DNA of 64,000 bases from Euphorbia lathyris (lineage: Eukaryota; Streptophyta; Magnoliopsida; Malpighiales; Euphorbiaceae): the NCBI RefSeq assembly GCF_963576675.1, contig NC_088911.1:74429256-74493255 (forward strand). Reading direction: 5' to 3'. Shown here piece by piece: positions 46,601-57,167 of this stretch (positions are counted from its first letter, which is position 1; each line of letters begins with the position of its first letter). Both the position numbers and the translations under genes were made by a program. Below the pieces are notes generated by a model. The model did no database searches, was not told where the DNA came from, and worked only from the letters and a program-made list of their open reading frames with translations.

Positions 46601-48544
46601 ATTATGACTTAAATCTGACTCGACTGATGTACAAACAGATAGAAATCCATACGAACAAATTAGTTAGCGAAAATCGTACATAACGCGTAATTAGATTTCA
46701 ATAAGAAAACGTTAGATAACAATCACAATCATCATATTATCTCTCTTCCATCCTTATTCCTCCACACACTCGTTGGTCCAAGTCTCTTTCCTAGGATTTT
46801 GGTATGGGCTCACATCGTGGTCCAGAGGACGCGTGATGCTGTCGATTATTGCGAAAAAATAATCATTCACCAAACAATACAATTCGTTTTAATGCATCAG
46901 CGTTCAGTGACTAAGATATCGACCAAATCAGATTGTCCTTTTGAATAACTCGTCCTTTGTTATTTCGCGAGACGCATTAGTTCGGGTTTTGACTCCCTTT
47001 GAGCGCATCTCGGATTTTAGACGTGGTACAAGTTATTCTTTCAGTTCAATCGTTCGTTATTTGACAATGACTCGTTCCCTTTTATTCGCGTGGGTTCGTG
47101 TCTCGATTTTTGGATTACGACGGGATCTTTTGGATCTATTGAGAGACGTAACCACGTGTTTGTTTAGTGATGAAATCACTTTTTGGATTAGGGAACGGAC
47201 TCATCGCGTAACGCGTTTGTTTTTAGCGTCAAGAACCTGCTTGCTTGTTTTGGCTATGTGAAAAGACGATGAGTCTTATTTGAGCGCGCAGTAATCTTTC
47301 GGCCAGCCACAAATTTTTATTTCTTCCAATTTACGGGATATACCATCCTAGCGTGGTTATAGAAAATCAACGTTTCGTTGAATCGCATGCTTATTCGAAG
47401 CAGGGATATTACTGTTCTTTTTTATTTAGGCACGAGTTAAGCAAACGCGCATGTCGGCCCATATTTCTTGTAGTTTTGGTAATGGTCGAAATGATCGAGC
47501 CATTAGTCAAACCCACAGTCTCGTCCATATGGTGCAATCATGCGATTTCTTATCTTAATTCGGCTTCGTGATTTTAAACGGCGTATATACCAGTTTGAGG
47601 CATGTATTTAACGGCATTGGTTCATTTTCTTTAACTACTCTCGAGATTGACATATATCGTAGATACGGAATGATTTTGGTCTTTTGTTTATTTTTGCTTT
47701 TCTTTTATTTTCTTAGTCACTTTTGCGGATACGTCCATTTCTTTTAAGAACAACATAAGGCGTAGCGTAAGAGTTCGTTTTTCATTTAGAAGGGACGGGC
47801 CAAGTTTATGAAACTCTTTACGTTACAACGGGGTCGTTCAAAACAGAAATGTTCTTCGTTTTCGTTTTGTCATAATCTCGCTTTATCCCAACGTATTTAA
47901 AGAATGTGAATAACGGCTACTGTTAATATAGTCTTTTGAATCGAGACATAACTATCCTTAATACCAAACCAATTCGTACTAATACGTGCTTACATCACAA
48001 CATATTTCCTGAACATGTGCCTTCTTCGGGACACGAAAAGGGACCAGGCGGGTCGCACAAGTTCATTCATACGAGATGACTAAATCGTCTTTAGTTCGAA
48101 TCGCTTCGATGTTTTGGGGTAGTTTGTATATCGGTTTAAGAGTATATATTAATGTATCGTTTCATTTCCTTTACATATTTTAGGATTTAGACACGTATCA
48201 TGGCAATTTGAAAACACGAACTGATTCATTTATCACATCAAAAATAGTAACGGGTAATCCTATGGCAACTTCTAAGGCTACTATATGCTGACACGGCTGA
48301 TCGCGGGACCTCACAGGACCGCACAAATTCGCCCCTAACGAATGGATGGGGACCCTTTGGCGCCTTACTGTAAGGGGGAACTTACACTAGCCTCTTTCGA
48401 GCGACGAATGGACTCTCGCTAGAGGTTTCGCGGAAATTACCCAAAAGGTTTGCAATAATGCTTATGAATGCATACGAAAAGAAATAATACGATTCGTCCC
48501 CGTTAAGGGCTTAATACACGCCTTCCGGAATCAAATTTCTCGCT
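46601..48544 (-). other. 5' leader of the TAT-type element, next to the PBS
   Basis: Between the degenerate repeat domain and the PBS. No recognised coding region; frames such as 46941-47261 (plus) have no family features and run against the element's orientation. Confidence 0.6.
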
Positions 48545-48562
48545 TCCCCAGCAGAGTCGCCA
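48545..48562 (-). other. Primer-binding site of the TAT-type element
   Basis: The minus strand reads TGGCGACTCTGCTGGGGA, two bases inside the LTR. Its complement ends in CCA as a tRNA 3' end must. As I recall, Ogre-type elements use such a site, complementary to an arginine tRNA. Confidence 0.85.
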
Positions 48563-48564
48563 CT

Positions 48565-51512
48565 TGTTAGACAAGGTGCCGAACGGCCTCGCCTGGGCGG
48601 ACCGGGGGGTGGACACCTCATGGCAACATAAGCGGTGATTGGCGCCGAAAGCAACCAATCGTGGAATCAAGCTGCTCGACGGGACTGGAGCCTGGAGTAT
48701 GCAAGAGTCGCCACCCACGAATGGGAAAATGAACACCGATTCCTTGCGGGAGACCGGTGAGGTTTCGGAAAACTTAGGTACGAGCCGAGAAGGCTAGCTC
48801 CTTTCCGGAGAAAGGCTACTAGGCACCCCGACATCGACCGGTTATGAACCACCGGCCTCCTACTCAGCGTGTTAGGCGATAACGGACTAATCGCATATTT
48901 CTTTAAGTTTAAAATTCATTTGAAACCTTTTCTTTCTCGCTTTGAAAACCGTTTTGAGCATGTCATTGAAAACCATTTTAGTAAAGAATCACCCATTTTG
49001 CATAATTTAAAATATATGGGAGAGAGAGGGGGATAGAAGAAAGAATTGATTTATTTACAATGTGGTTTTATACTTCAATTTATATATTAACTCTAAACTA
49101 ATCTCACTCCCAAAAAACGAGTTTATTTACATGGTTCGTACCTTAATCGCCTGTTGGAACGATTTAGGCACGTTTCAAAACCCCGTTAATTTACATGATG
49201 TTTACTCGAATCGCCGTTGGAACGACTCGAGCGTTTGAAAACGTTGAACCAAAAAGTTTTAACCAAAAACGTGATTAAACATACAAGTTCGTTTATTTTT
49301 GTACAAAACCGTTTGGATAGAAAAACGATCCAGAACTCTATTATTTACAAGAAACCGATTTTAATTACAATGTTCGCTTAATCCGTCGTTGGAACGAATT
49401 AAGGTTTTAAAACGTGATGTTTAGGACGTGGTTTAAAATGATAAAAAAAAAAAAAAACCTTTTATTTACACTTTAGAAATACCTAGAAAAACTTTAGTTT
49501 GAATGAACAAATTAAACTTTCTTTTCTTGTGGTTTATTTTCCCTTTTTCACTCAATTATCCTTTATTTGAACATAATTACAACACTTACAAATTAAACCC
49601 AAATTCACCCAACCCAAATACTTTTTAAAACATATATATATATAGGAAATTCAAAAAAGATGAAATAAATATACTTATTTATATGAATATACACTATGGC
49701 AAAATAATAATAATACTTATATAAAAAAGGTAAAATAATAATGTATATATGAATTAATAAGTAAAAATGGTAGTAAGTATAATACTAGATATGATACACA
49801 TTTTATTTTAACTTGAGAATATGTAAAAAGTAATGAATAAAGTTTATAAATAAGAAAACCATATTTAAACTAAAATAGTTTTTATACATAATAAATATAT
49901 GGAGGATAACCCACCCAAAACAATAAAAAGGAAAATATACATATATACATATAGCCTTTATAAAACCAAATTAATGAAAATCATACCCAAATATACAAAA
50001 TAGGTATTCAATAGTAAGTTATTACTAGTCATATACTTTGAAAATAATTTTAATAATCCTATTACATATTTATACATATACCTATACAAGAATAAATGTA
50101 AAAAAGATGAGAAAAAGGTTAGAAAATGGATTTTTTAAGTTCCAGCAGCTTTACCGACGGAAAATCCGTCGGTAACCCGCTTTTAGTGACAGAAAACGGC
50201 AATTTACAGAAATAGTCCAACAGTTTCCAGATTTTATCAAAAACATTAGATCCACTCTATTTTGTCATTTTAGCCTCCAAACTACCCCAAATCGGGTCAT
50301 GGTTTGTAACGGAGGATTATAAAACGACGTTTTATTGAAAATAACGGTTCAAAACATTTATAAAACAACGGATCTACGACGTTTGGATCCCGAACTACCC
50401 TTGAATCGGGTCACGGTTCGTATTGGGATCCAAAACGAAGTTTTTATTTCAAAACTAAAACCAAATACTTGTTCAAATGCAAAACAAAAAATTAACTTAA
50501 CAAATCTAAACAATAAAAGTGTAAAAAACAAATAAATAAATAGATTCAAACAATAAAAAGAGATGAATAAATAAACGGGTCTAGTTCCTCGGATTATTAC
50601 CTCTCAATCGGTAATAGGAATGCCAAATCAAGTCGATTGATAGTGTTTTAAGTCGGATTTTTTGTGTTTTTGCTTTGTTCGGGTCTCGGAAAAATTTTCC
50701 AGGGGTTCGGGTTTTTTTTTTCCCCTCCTAAATGCATTAGGCTCCATCCTATTTATAGGCATGGAGCCTTAACAATTAAGATTGCTTTGGCTTGGAGCCT
50801 AAGGGTAGGCTCCAAGCAAAGCTAAATTAGCTTACTCTTGACTTGGAGCCAAGGGTAAGCTAATTTGGCTTAATATATATCATTATAATTATTATTATTA
50901 TTAATGTTATCATTATTATTTTTTATTGTTATTTTTTTTTTTTTAAAATAGTAGTGCACTTGGCATTCGGCCAAGTGCAGCAAAATGCATTTGGCCGAAG
51001 CCAAGTGCCATGGGGCTGGGCCTTGGGCGGCCCAGCCCCCGTCACGGGCCGTCCAACGGCCCGTGACGAAAATGGCAGCCCGAGTCGTATATATAAAAAA
51101 TAAAAATATTTAAATAAAAATACACTTAAACTTAATTAAAATCCAAAAATGATTTTTATCAAAAATGATTTTCGTCAACACCGATTTTATAAAATTAGCT
51201 TTTACCACATCGATCTTTTTACAAAACTAAGTTTTTATTGTTCGAATTCTAAAACAAAACCCCTATCGACCCGAGATTTTATTAATAATGAAATACTCCG
51301 AATTTGGCGAAATGATTTAAGATTTCATTTGCGGAACCGATTCGCCCGTCATCTCGATTCGATTTCCGAATTTGATCAAACCGGTCTCCACGGTCCCTTT
51401 GAACAACGTTTTTTATTTATTATTTTTATTGACTCATCATTTATTTTAATCGACTGATTTGGATCCCTTTTTATAATTTTTCTTCATCGGTTCTCCGACC
51501 CCGGTGTCTACA
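48565..51512 (-). repeat. 5' LTR of the TAT-type element (right copy), 2948 bp
   Basis: The pair of 34261-37243. The promoter side is on the minus strand, with TATAAATAG at 50749-50758 and the hairpin cluster at 50956-51068. Differences from the left copy are concentrated in the first ~250 bp and look mostly like C/T and G/A changes. Confidence 0.95.
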
Positions 51513-51517
51513 GCGGT

Positions 51518-53311
51518 CCCTAATCATATTATGCAAGCTTGTAGATTGCCTGAGCCTGTACTTAAGGATCTTGATAAAAGCAATCGGTGGTTCCTTTGGG
51601 GGGGATTCTGCGGAGGGGAAAAAATTCACCTGGTTCCTTGGAAAGAGGTTTGTCAACCTAAAGATATGGGGGGGCTAGGGATTAGGCAAGCCAGTGACAA
51701 TAATAAAGTTTTACTTATGAAAGTTCTGTGGAGAATGTGGCAACTCCCTTCTTCTCTTTGGGTTCGCTTATTATGCGGGAAATACAGGAAAGATAGGATT
51801 TTTGGGGGTCCTAAGGAGAGAGTTATTAATTGTTCTTTTCTATGGAAAGGCCTAAGTACTGTGTTTTCAGAGTTTTGCACTGGGATAGGTTGGGATGTGG
51901 GCAATGGGAAATCTATCAGCTTCTAGAATGACATCTGGATTGGCAAAAATTCTTTATTAGAGGTTTGTATCTCCCCGCCACCGATGGATATCCGTGATTG
52001 GAGGATTGCTGATGTGGTTGATTCTGAGGGTGACTGGATATGGTCTAAATTTGAATCTTTTTTGAGTCTGGATACTCTCTTAAGAATTAGAGGAGTTAAG
52101 ATTAGTAGTAATGAGGAAGATAGGGACAGTTACTGCTGGGCATTGACTAATAATGGGGCTTATACTTGTAAATCTGCCTTTGAGGCTTTCAATCAGAATT
52201 TGGAGGCTCCGCGACCTGATGTTTGGAAGAAGGTTTGGGCTTTGAAAGTCCCGTACCGTATTAGGAGCTTCTTGTGGCTTGGTATCAAGAATAGGTTGCT
52301 TACTAATACTGATAGGAAAAGACGGCATTTGGTGGAGTTTGGTGTTTGTAGTAGGTGTAGAGGGCATGAGGAAACCATTTGCCATGCTCTTAGAGACTGT
52401 ACTAGGAGCAGAGAAGTGTGGAGGAAAGTTCTTCCTAACCAGTTGCTGCCAGCCTTCTTGTCCAACACTGACCTTGACTGGTTTGCAGATGGTGTTAGTG
52501 GGAAATTATTGGCCGATCTGGAGCATGGTGATATCATTTTTGCAGTTGTCTGTCACCAGATTTGGAAATGGAGGAATATGGAGATCTTTGGAGGAGAAAC
52601 GGTTATTATTCCTAACTTGGTTGATTTCTTCTCCAATAAATTATGTAATATTATTGATAGCTTTAAGGAGGACTCTCTAGCTAGGTCTTTCCAGAAGAAG
52701 GCAGTTCATCTCTTTGGATGGTATAGGCCTTGTGAAGGGACTGTAAAGCTAAACACTGATGGTTAAGGAGGACTCTCTAGCTAGGTCTTTCCAGAAGAAG
52801 GCAGTTCATCTCTTTGGATGGTATAGGCCTTGTGAAGGGACTGTAAAGCTAAACACTGATGGTTCTTGTCTGAAGGACGGGAATATTGCTGCTGGGGGTG
52901 TCCTGAGAGATGATGGTGGTGTTTGGGTGTCTGGGTTTGCTTAGAATTTAGGAAGGGGTTCCTCATTCTTTGCTGAGCTTTGGGGGATCTTTTCTGGCCT
53001 TAAACTTGCTAAGAGTCTGGGTTTGAAGAAGTTACTTGTGGAATCTGATAACCTTGAAGCTATCATATAATGCTATTTGTTTGAATAGCCGAATTTTGAT
53101 CAAAGATATTAGAAGGATGTGTTCTTTCTTTGATTCAATCAAGTTCAACCATGTTTTCAGAGAACAAAACAGGGTGGCGGATCGCTTAGCAGCCAAGGGC
53201 CATGAGAAGATGTTCGGAGTCACAACCTTTTCTTCTCCTCCTTCCTTCCTGTCTTCTCTCCTTTTAGATGATATGGTGAGGGTTAGCTTCCCTAGGCTAA
53301 TCCCGAGTTAG
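51518..53311 (+). pseudogene. LINE ORF2, second part (thumb, zf-RVT, RNase H)
   Basis: It resumes in frame with 34260 (SVNCAV then PNHIMQACRLPEPVL) once the LTR element and one GCGGT are removed. It continues GGEKIHLVPWKEVCQPKDMG, CSRCRGHEETICHALRDC (zf-RVT), and the RNase H parts LNTDG, GGVLRDDGG and REQNRVADRLAAKGHE, ending VSFPRLIPS. An exact 100-bp tandem duplication (52664-52863) shifts the frame, and further stops lie at KSISF* and at ~52943. Confidence 0.9.
52664..52863. repeat. Exact 100-bp tandem duplication in the LINE
   Basis: 52664-52763 is repeated at 52764-52863 (starting TAAGGAGGACTCTCTAG). As 100 is not a multiple of 3 it shifts the ORF2 frame. Confidence 0.95.
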
Positions 53312-53373
53312 GCTTCTTTTTGGTTTTTGTTTGTTTTTTTCTTTCCTTTTCCTACCAAAAAAAAATAATCGTT

Positions 53374-53890
53374 AATTGGAGTGTTGTTATACTGAGGACA
53401 TAATATATTTAAACATCGTGATTTAGAGACACTTTAACAAAAAACTGTCGTTATATTTCAGACTTAATGGATTTTTTATGTACTCAAATATAGACCCTTT
53501 TTATAATTAAATATGCCGCCAATTTGGAGACGCTTTGAAATTGAAGTGTTACAGTATTCAAGACGTTGTTAATATTTTCTGAAGCAAAATAACAACATAA
53601 CAAACGTTGTGTCGTTCACTTTGCGACGCTTTATTAAAACGTAGTGGAAATTTCAGAAATTGAAAATAAATAATATAAGAAAAATCACGATGCCAAAAAT
53701 GTAAGTGTTGGAAACATGACGATGCTTGTATGCTATATGTCATCGAACTGAATTTACCCACACAAGGTTTTATGCGTTGTTAAAATTAACAATAGATGAT
53801 TTAATGATACTTGTGACGATGCTTTGAAAAGTATGGGTAAATATTTAAGGACACCAAAAAACGTTGTTAAACTTTAAATTTTATCGCCTT
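53374..53890. mobile_element. Possible CACTA-type subterminal region
   Basis: Short motifs recur on both strands: GACGCTTT, ACGTTGTTAAA, GCGTTGTTAAAA, ACGATGCTT. Such arrays of near-identical short motifs mark subterminal zones of CACTA elements. No CACTA terminus was found. Confidence 0.35.
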
Positions 53891-53932
53891 GTTTCAGGAT
53901 ACAAGAGTATCATAATACATGAATGTTCACAT

Positions 53933-54093
53933 TGACTTTAATGACCAAATGAATTTGCTCATTTACCGTTAAATCTAAGCTTATTAAATCTAAGCCCTAT
54001 GATGTTTTGAATCTCCATCCTAGGATTTTAATAAGTCTGGATCTAACGGTGAATGACCAAATTCTACATGGTTATTAAGGTCTATGGGATCAA
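53933..54093. mobile_element. Small hairpin-type MITE
   Basis: 53938-53990 and ~54030-54090 are inverted copies (TTTACCGTTAAATCTAAGC against GATCTAACGGTGAATGACC), with a ~45-bp loop. No target duplication could be fixed. Confidence 0.55.
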
Positions 54094-54247
54094 AACTGAT
54101 CATCATAAGTGTCTGAACAAAATGCTACTATTATTGTCCATATTTCATAACACAATACAAATACAAATACAAATTCAATTTAGAGTTAAATAACACCTTA
54201 TCATTTTCATATGAATATTGTTGTTTATGATAAATTTTGAAATTATT

Positions 54248-54454
54248 TGAAGGGATTAACGGCAATTAATCCATTTGAGATATACGGATTCGGGCGTACC
54301 TTATTGAATACCAGAACCTGTAGATCTCTCAGAGTAGCGGAAGCGAATCTTAACACCACAATCTTGTACCACCGGTAACAGACAATCACACAGCGTTAGT
54401 CAGGAAAGACTGGATAATTCACAGACTAAAGTGAAGAAGAAGAAGAAGAAGAAG

Positions 54455-54489
<35 letters not shown>

Positions 54490-54655
54490 CAGGAGAGGAG
54501 GAGGCAACCTTTCTCTTTCAACCTTATGTTGTGATTAGGGTTAAGCCTATTTATAGAAAGCTAAAACCCTAATCTTCCATCTCTTAAGATAGACTTGGTC
54601 CGTTCCATTTCGAGCGAGTCGGATTAGTTAGATCCATACCCAATTAATCCTAACA
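54248..54655 (-). mobile_element. Solo LTR, 408 bp
   Basis: Minus orientation starts TGTTAGGATTAATTG and ends CCCTTCA. The 5-bp duplication TTATT lies at 54243-54247 and 54656-54660. TATA-like CTATAAATAGGC on the minus strand is at ~54550. It includes (GAA)n (54428-54455) and (GA)n (54457-54485) microsatellites. Confidence 0.88.
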
Positions 54656-54660
54656 TTATT

Positions 54661-56580
54661 ACACATACAGTACTCACCCAAACTAGTTGTGTAAATTTGA
54701 TTCTAAACTTCCTTTTACCATATCACATTGCCATGGCTAAAATACCTCAAATAATAACGATAAATAAAAATTTTAAAAAAAAAATCAATTTACTTCCTTC
54801 CCAACTAGCAACTTCCGAAAAGGAGAAAATATAATTCACAACTAAGCCTCGTTTGGTACATCCTAATGAATATCATAATGGAATGATCATTACAATGGAG
54901 GCTCATTACTATGTTTGGATTATCATATTATTTTTGTTGTAATGAAATCACAAATACATCATTCAATTTTTCTTTACAAATTGACATAATGACCATTACA
55001 TAAAGAATAGGCATGAATCCCCATTACGACTAACTTTTGTATTTGTAATATTAATATTTGGGGTTAACACACATAGTTATCCTTGTATTTGTCTGTTTTA
55101 ACACATACCCCTATATCAAATAAACTCATAAATATATCCTTATATTTTTCAAATAGCACCAAAAATATTCTAATCTAAGAGACTACTATATGACACTAAT
55201 GGTGCAACACTTAAAGACTCATCTTCTCCATCACCATCCACTCGAAATTTAACACCTGTAAACTATACCCAACATTATTTTAGTAGGCAATTACTGTTTC
55301 TTCTTGAGCTTAAATTTGAAGCAGCAAAAGCTTAATCTTTTAATTGAGCTTGATCCTCTCCTATATCTTTTAATTGAGCTTAATCTTTTAATTGAGTTTT
55401 ATCCTCTCCTATTATGTATTATTCTTATTAAATGATAAAACGAAAAACTAGAAAAAAAACATGAAAAATGAGAAAAAATAAACACGAAAAAATAAAAATT
55501 CGAAAAACGTAAAAAACACGAATAACAAGAAAAAAATAGAGCTTGCAATTCATATTTATCATATTTTTTCACATTTTTTATTGATTTTAATTGTGTAAAT
55601 AAAATTTTATGATTACATTTAACTAAATAAATATAAGTATTGATTAAAAAAAACAAATATAAGTATTGTAATGATAATTACATTTTATCATTTTTTTTAA
55701 TTTATAAAGATTGATTTGAGGTGACTTACCATGTGAACAGAACTGTCTTAAAGGTGAAGTTCTCTACTTCTCTCTCTACATCCATATGTATGGTTATCAG
55801 AAAAGCGCCCCAACTACAACTACTTCATCATATGATATTACCTTTTTTTGCCCCCATCATTCACTAGTTTTTAAACCACAAAAACTATAGAGGAAATTAC
55901 ACAGAATGTTAGGTTTGATTTTTATTTTACAATTAAAGAAGTTAGTTTTCTTTTTTTAATCAATAAAACAATTTTTTATAATCATATTATCAATAATCCA
56001 TAGAATATATTGCTTTTGTCAAACGGTTATGACAATAAAAAAAAATATTAAATAATTAAAGTTTTTGAAAATTCATCTTTCCACTTTTCCTTCATCCTTT
56101 CCTTTTCTTAGAAAGCCAGCCCTTATTCATGAAGTTTTTTTTTTGTTTGCAGATTTCATATTTTAATTTATGAATTTAGGAATGGTAGAAGTTTTTTTCA
56201 TCTAATTTTCTTTCAAAACTGTAGTTTCATTCGCTACTTTTAATAATTTCTATTTTTTTTTTTTTTTTGAAAAAAAGTACAGCAGTTACATCCTTTAATG
56301 ATAAAAACTGGTATTTTTTGAAGTATTTGACATTTTGATAAATTCTTTTGCAGTATTAGATAGTTGTAAATAATTTATCTAATTATGACTATTATGTAAA
56401 TTACCCAAAACTATATTCTAAAATAAACCAAACCGCATAATTTTTTTATTATTATTTTTACTTTACGCAACATGACATATAAATTCTAATAAGTAGCATT
56501 TAATAGTGCACTTATGCTAGTCTAGTCTAAAGTTGATGAAAATACTATTATGCACAGATTGAGCATATCAAAAGCCTCTT
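54661..56580. other. AT-rich intergenic region with element debris
   Basis: No supported gene. A MITE-like block begins CCTCGTTTGGTACATCC (~54847). A short tandem repeat of ATCTTTTAATTGAGCTT lies at ~55336-55400. Poly-T tracts lie near 56140 and 56252. Confidence 0.4.
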
Positions 56581-57167
56581 TGATGGCTTGTATTGTTTTT
56601 TAGGTAATAAACTGGGAGTTCAACATATAAGGTACGACTGCAACTCAGTCATTCAGGCGACTTCCTCAAAAAAAGATATAATCATCCAAGTTTATAGCAA
56701 TAATTCGATAGACATAAGTGAAATTGACAGATGCACAACCAAAAGAATGGTTGGAACTTGGAATGTTGAAAATTTGATATTAATAATAATGGATGATCAT
56801 GATACTGCTACTGCTACTGCTACAGCTACACTAACCCAAAAAGGATATCATACAATATATCTATAACACTCCTCAATTCTCCGCCGCACCAGTTACACAA
56901 CTCTTTCATCTCAACATCACCAATTACCGATTGGGATTGGGATTTTACCACTCTACCAATACAATCTCTTTCAACTCTTTTCTCTTAATAATAATCACTC
57001 TTGTTGCTCAAACTGTCTTCCTCCAACTCCAACCATGATCAACTCACTGCAAATTATTATTAATACCATCTTTCATTCATTATATTACGAATCCGGTATA
57101 AATAACCATAAGTTGTCAAGGTATTCAAACTGCGTTCTTAATTACCGTTAACAGGATACGCTCGATG
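56581..57167 (-). other. 3' flank/UTR of the protease gene
   Basis: Follows the stop codon at 57168. It includes a (CTACTG)n-like run at ~56806-56830. The plus-strand frame 56588-56866 shows no domain and is not called. Confidence 0.4.

Larger units (their letters stand above)
34261..51512 (-). mobile_element. Giant non-autonomous Ogre/TAT-type LTR retrotransposon, 17.25 kb
   Basis: Two ~3-kb LTRs bound it, starting (minus strand) TGTAGACACCGGGG and ending CTTGTCTAACA. The target duplication is GCGGT (34256-34260 and 51513-51517). A PBS lies beside the right LTR and a purine tract beside the left, which fixes the orientation as minus. The 11.3-kb interior carries only a short gag (40639-41382). 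I find no protease, RT, RNase H or integrase. The rest is tandem and degenerate repeats. PBS, gag C-terminus and repeat-rich 3' region point to the TAT/Ogre branch of Ty3/gypsy. It would need proteins from a relative to move. Confidence 0.93.
33187..53363 (+). mobile_element. 5'-truncated L1-type LINE, split by a 17.25-kb LTR element
   Basis: Flanked by AATAATCGTT (33177-33186 and 53364-53373), with an A tract at 53357-53363. LINE sequence occupies 33187-34260 and 51518-53363, about 2.9 kb. It is closely related to the copy at 9633-11011. Confidence 0.92.

Noticed and set aside
46941..47261. 106-codon plus-strand frame in the TAT-type element
   Set aside because: It runs against the element's orientation and has no recognisable domain.
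50335..50535. Identical 66-codon frames at 36055 and 50335
   Set aside because: They are the same part of the two LTRs; duplication comes from the LTRs, not from a conserved gene.
56588..56866. 92-codon plus-strand frame near the protease 3' end
   Set aside because: It includes a microsatellite-encoded Ala-Thr run and no recognisable family.
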